This document shows positions 63,800 through 64,000 of a DNA stretch of 64,000 nucleotides, in pieces. A program made the translations under genes and the position numbers. This stretch comes from Thermoplasmata archaeon (GTDB taxonomy: Archaea; Thermoplasmatota; Thermoplasmata; Methanomassiliicoccales; Methanomethylophilaceae): positions 19,227 to 83,226 of the forward strand of contig SUSW01000034.1 of NCBI GenBank assembly GCA_015063235.1, written 5' to 3'. A model generated the notes under the pieces. That model saw nothing but the letters and a program-made list of their open reading frames with translations, did no database searches and was not told where the DNA came from. Numbering within the stretch: the first letter of the stretch is position 1; the number at the start of each line of letters is the position of its first letter.

Positions 63800-63833
63800 C
63801 CCTATATATGCGTGCAAACGCGTGTTATAGGGG
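63799..63833. other. Long hairpin between ABC operon and tRNA-Lys
   Basis: CCCCTATA (63799-63806) pairs with TATAGGGG (63826-63833), with GCG and CGC inside as a second stem. It follows the terminator and precedes the tRNA promoter (TTTTTATAATA, 63842-63852). Confidence 0.5.
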
Positions 63834-63895
63834 ACCAATTATTTTTATAATAGTACCTGATGCACCCGAATTACAAGCTTGAAAGCTATCCATAA

Positions 63896-63969
63896 GGGCC
63901 TGTAGCTCAGCTAGGTAGAGTACCTGACTTTTAATCAGGCTGTCAAGGGTTCGAATCCCTTCAGGCCCG
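63896..63969 (+). tRNA. tRNA-Lys (TTT)
   Basis: Acceptor GGGCCTG pairs with CAGGCCC, discriminator G, CCA encoded at 63970-63972. The anticodon stem CCTGA/TCAGG encloses CTTTTAA, giving TTT at 63930-63932. Confidence 0.95.
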
Positions 63970-64000
63970 CCAATGGACTTCATGAGAGATCGACGGCAGA

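Overview
The window looks like the chromosome of a methanogenic archaeon of the order Methanomassiliicoccales (Thermoplasmatota), probably a gut-type lineage. The reasons are an MCM helicase, NMD3, archaeal-type ProRS and TrmI, a bacterial-type gyrase GyrBA, an HdrD-like iron-sulfur protein, and many promoters whose TATA box lies about 25 bases before the start codon (leaderless messages). Stop-codon use fits a pyrrolysine-decoding lineage: almost every gene ends in TGA, three end in TAA, and I found no gene whose end is convincingly TAG. TAG instead occurs inside three otherwise continuous reading frames (7268, 39386, and 51017 to 51015 on the minus strand). The species is inferred; no 16S gene, mcr or pyl gene is present.

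Layout. Bases 1-4432: MCM (5' end cut), DUF424, NMD3 and two-subunit fumarase; NMD3 and the fumarase beta subunit both appear to start at CTG codons overlapping the upstream TGA. Bases 4415-12984: an exported protein, a very long Lhr-type helicase interrupted by an amber codon, a small regulator, and a base-excision-repair pair (Ogg, endonuclease IV). Bases 13028-24266: tRNA-Thr, ThiC, gyrBA behind a 38-bp alternating purine-pyrimidine tract, tRNA-Phe, DUF531, a MoxR/VWA-type chaperone module and a prenyl diphosphate synthase. Bases 24268-36980: PurM, small redox and stress proteins, RlmE, an FAH-family hydrolase, a second Lhr helicase, the HdrD-like protein, a COG2865 remnant, a DMT transporter, rubredoxin-fused glutamate synthase and a ZIP transporter. 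Bases 37151-44807: NikR, GNAT, DUF3795, an amber-containing AraC regulator with a siderophore-type ABC exporter pair, and an MFS exporter.

Bases 44983-53585 form an integrated plasmid-like element. It is bounded by a 14-bp direct repeat of the 3' end of a tRNA(CAU) gene, with the intact tRNA on the right. It carries a Rep-like protein, a GC-rich multi-hairpin region (possible origin), a tyrosine integrase with a small upstream partner, an RHH regulator, an HxlR-controlled redox cluster with two matching 16-bp operators, a macrodomain protein fused to a recombinase tail, and an MNT nucleotidyltransferase followed by a decayed HEPN gene. Directly before the MNT gene lies a 98-codon reading frame with a strong ribosome binding site and an internal TAG, which I do not recognise.

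Bases 53574-63972 return to the chromosome: the tRNA(CAU), a membrane AlbA_2 protein, Prs, ProS, TrmI, an MFS exporter, a MarR-controlled heterodimeric ABC exporter with two operator palindromes around its TATA box, and tRNA-Lys.
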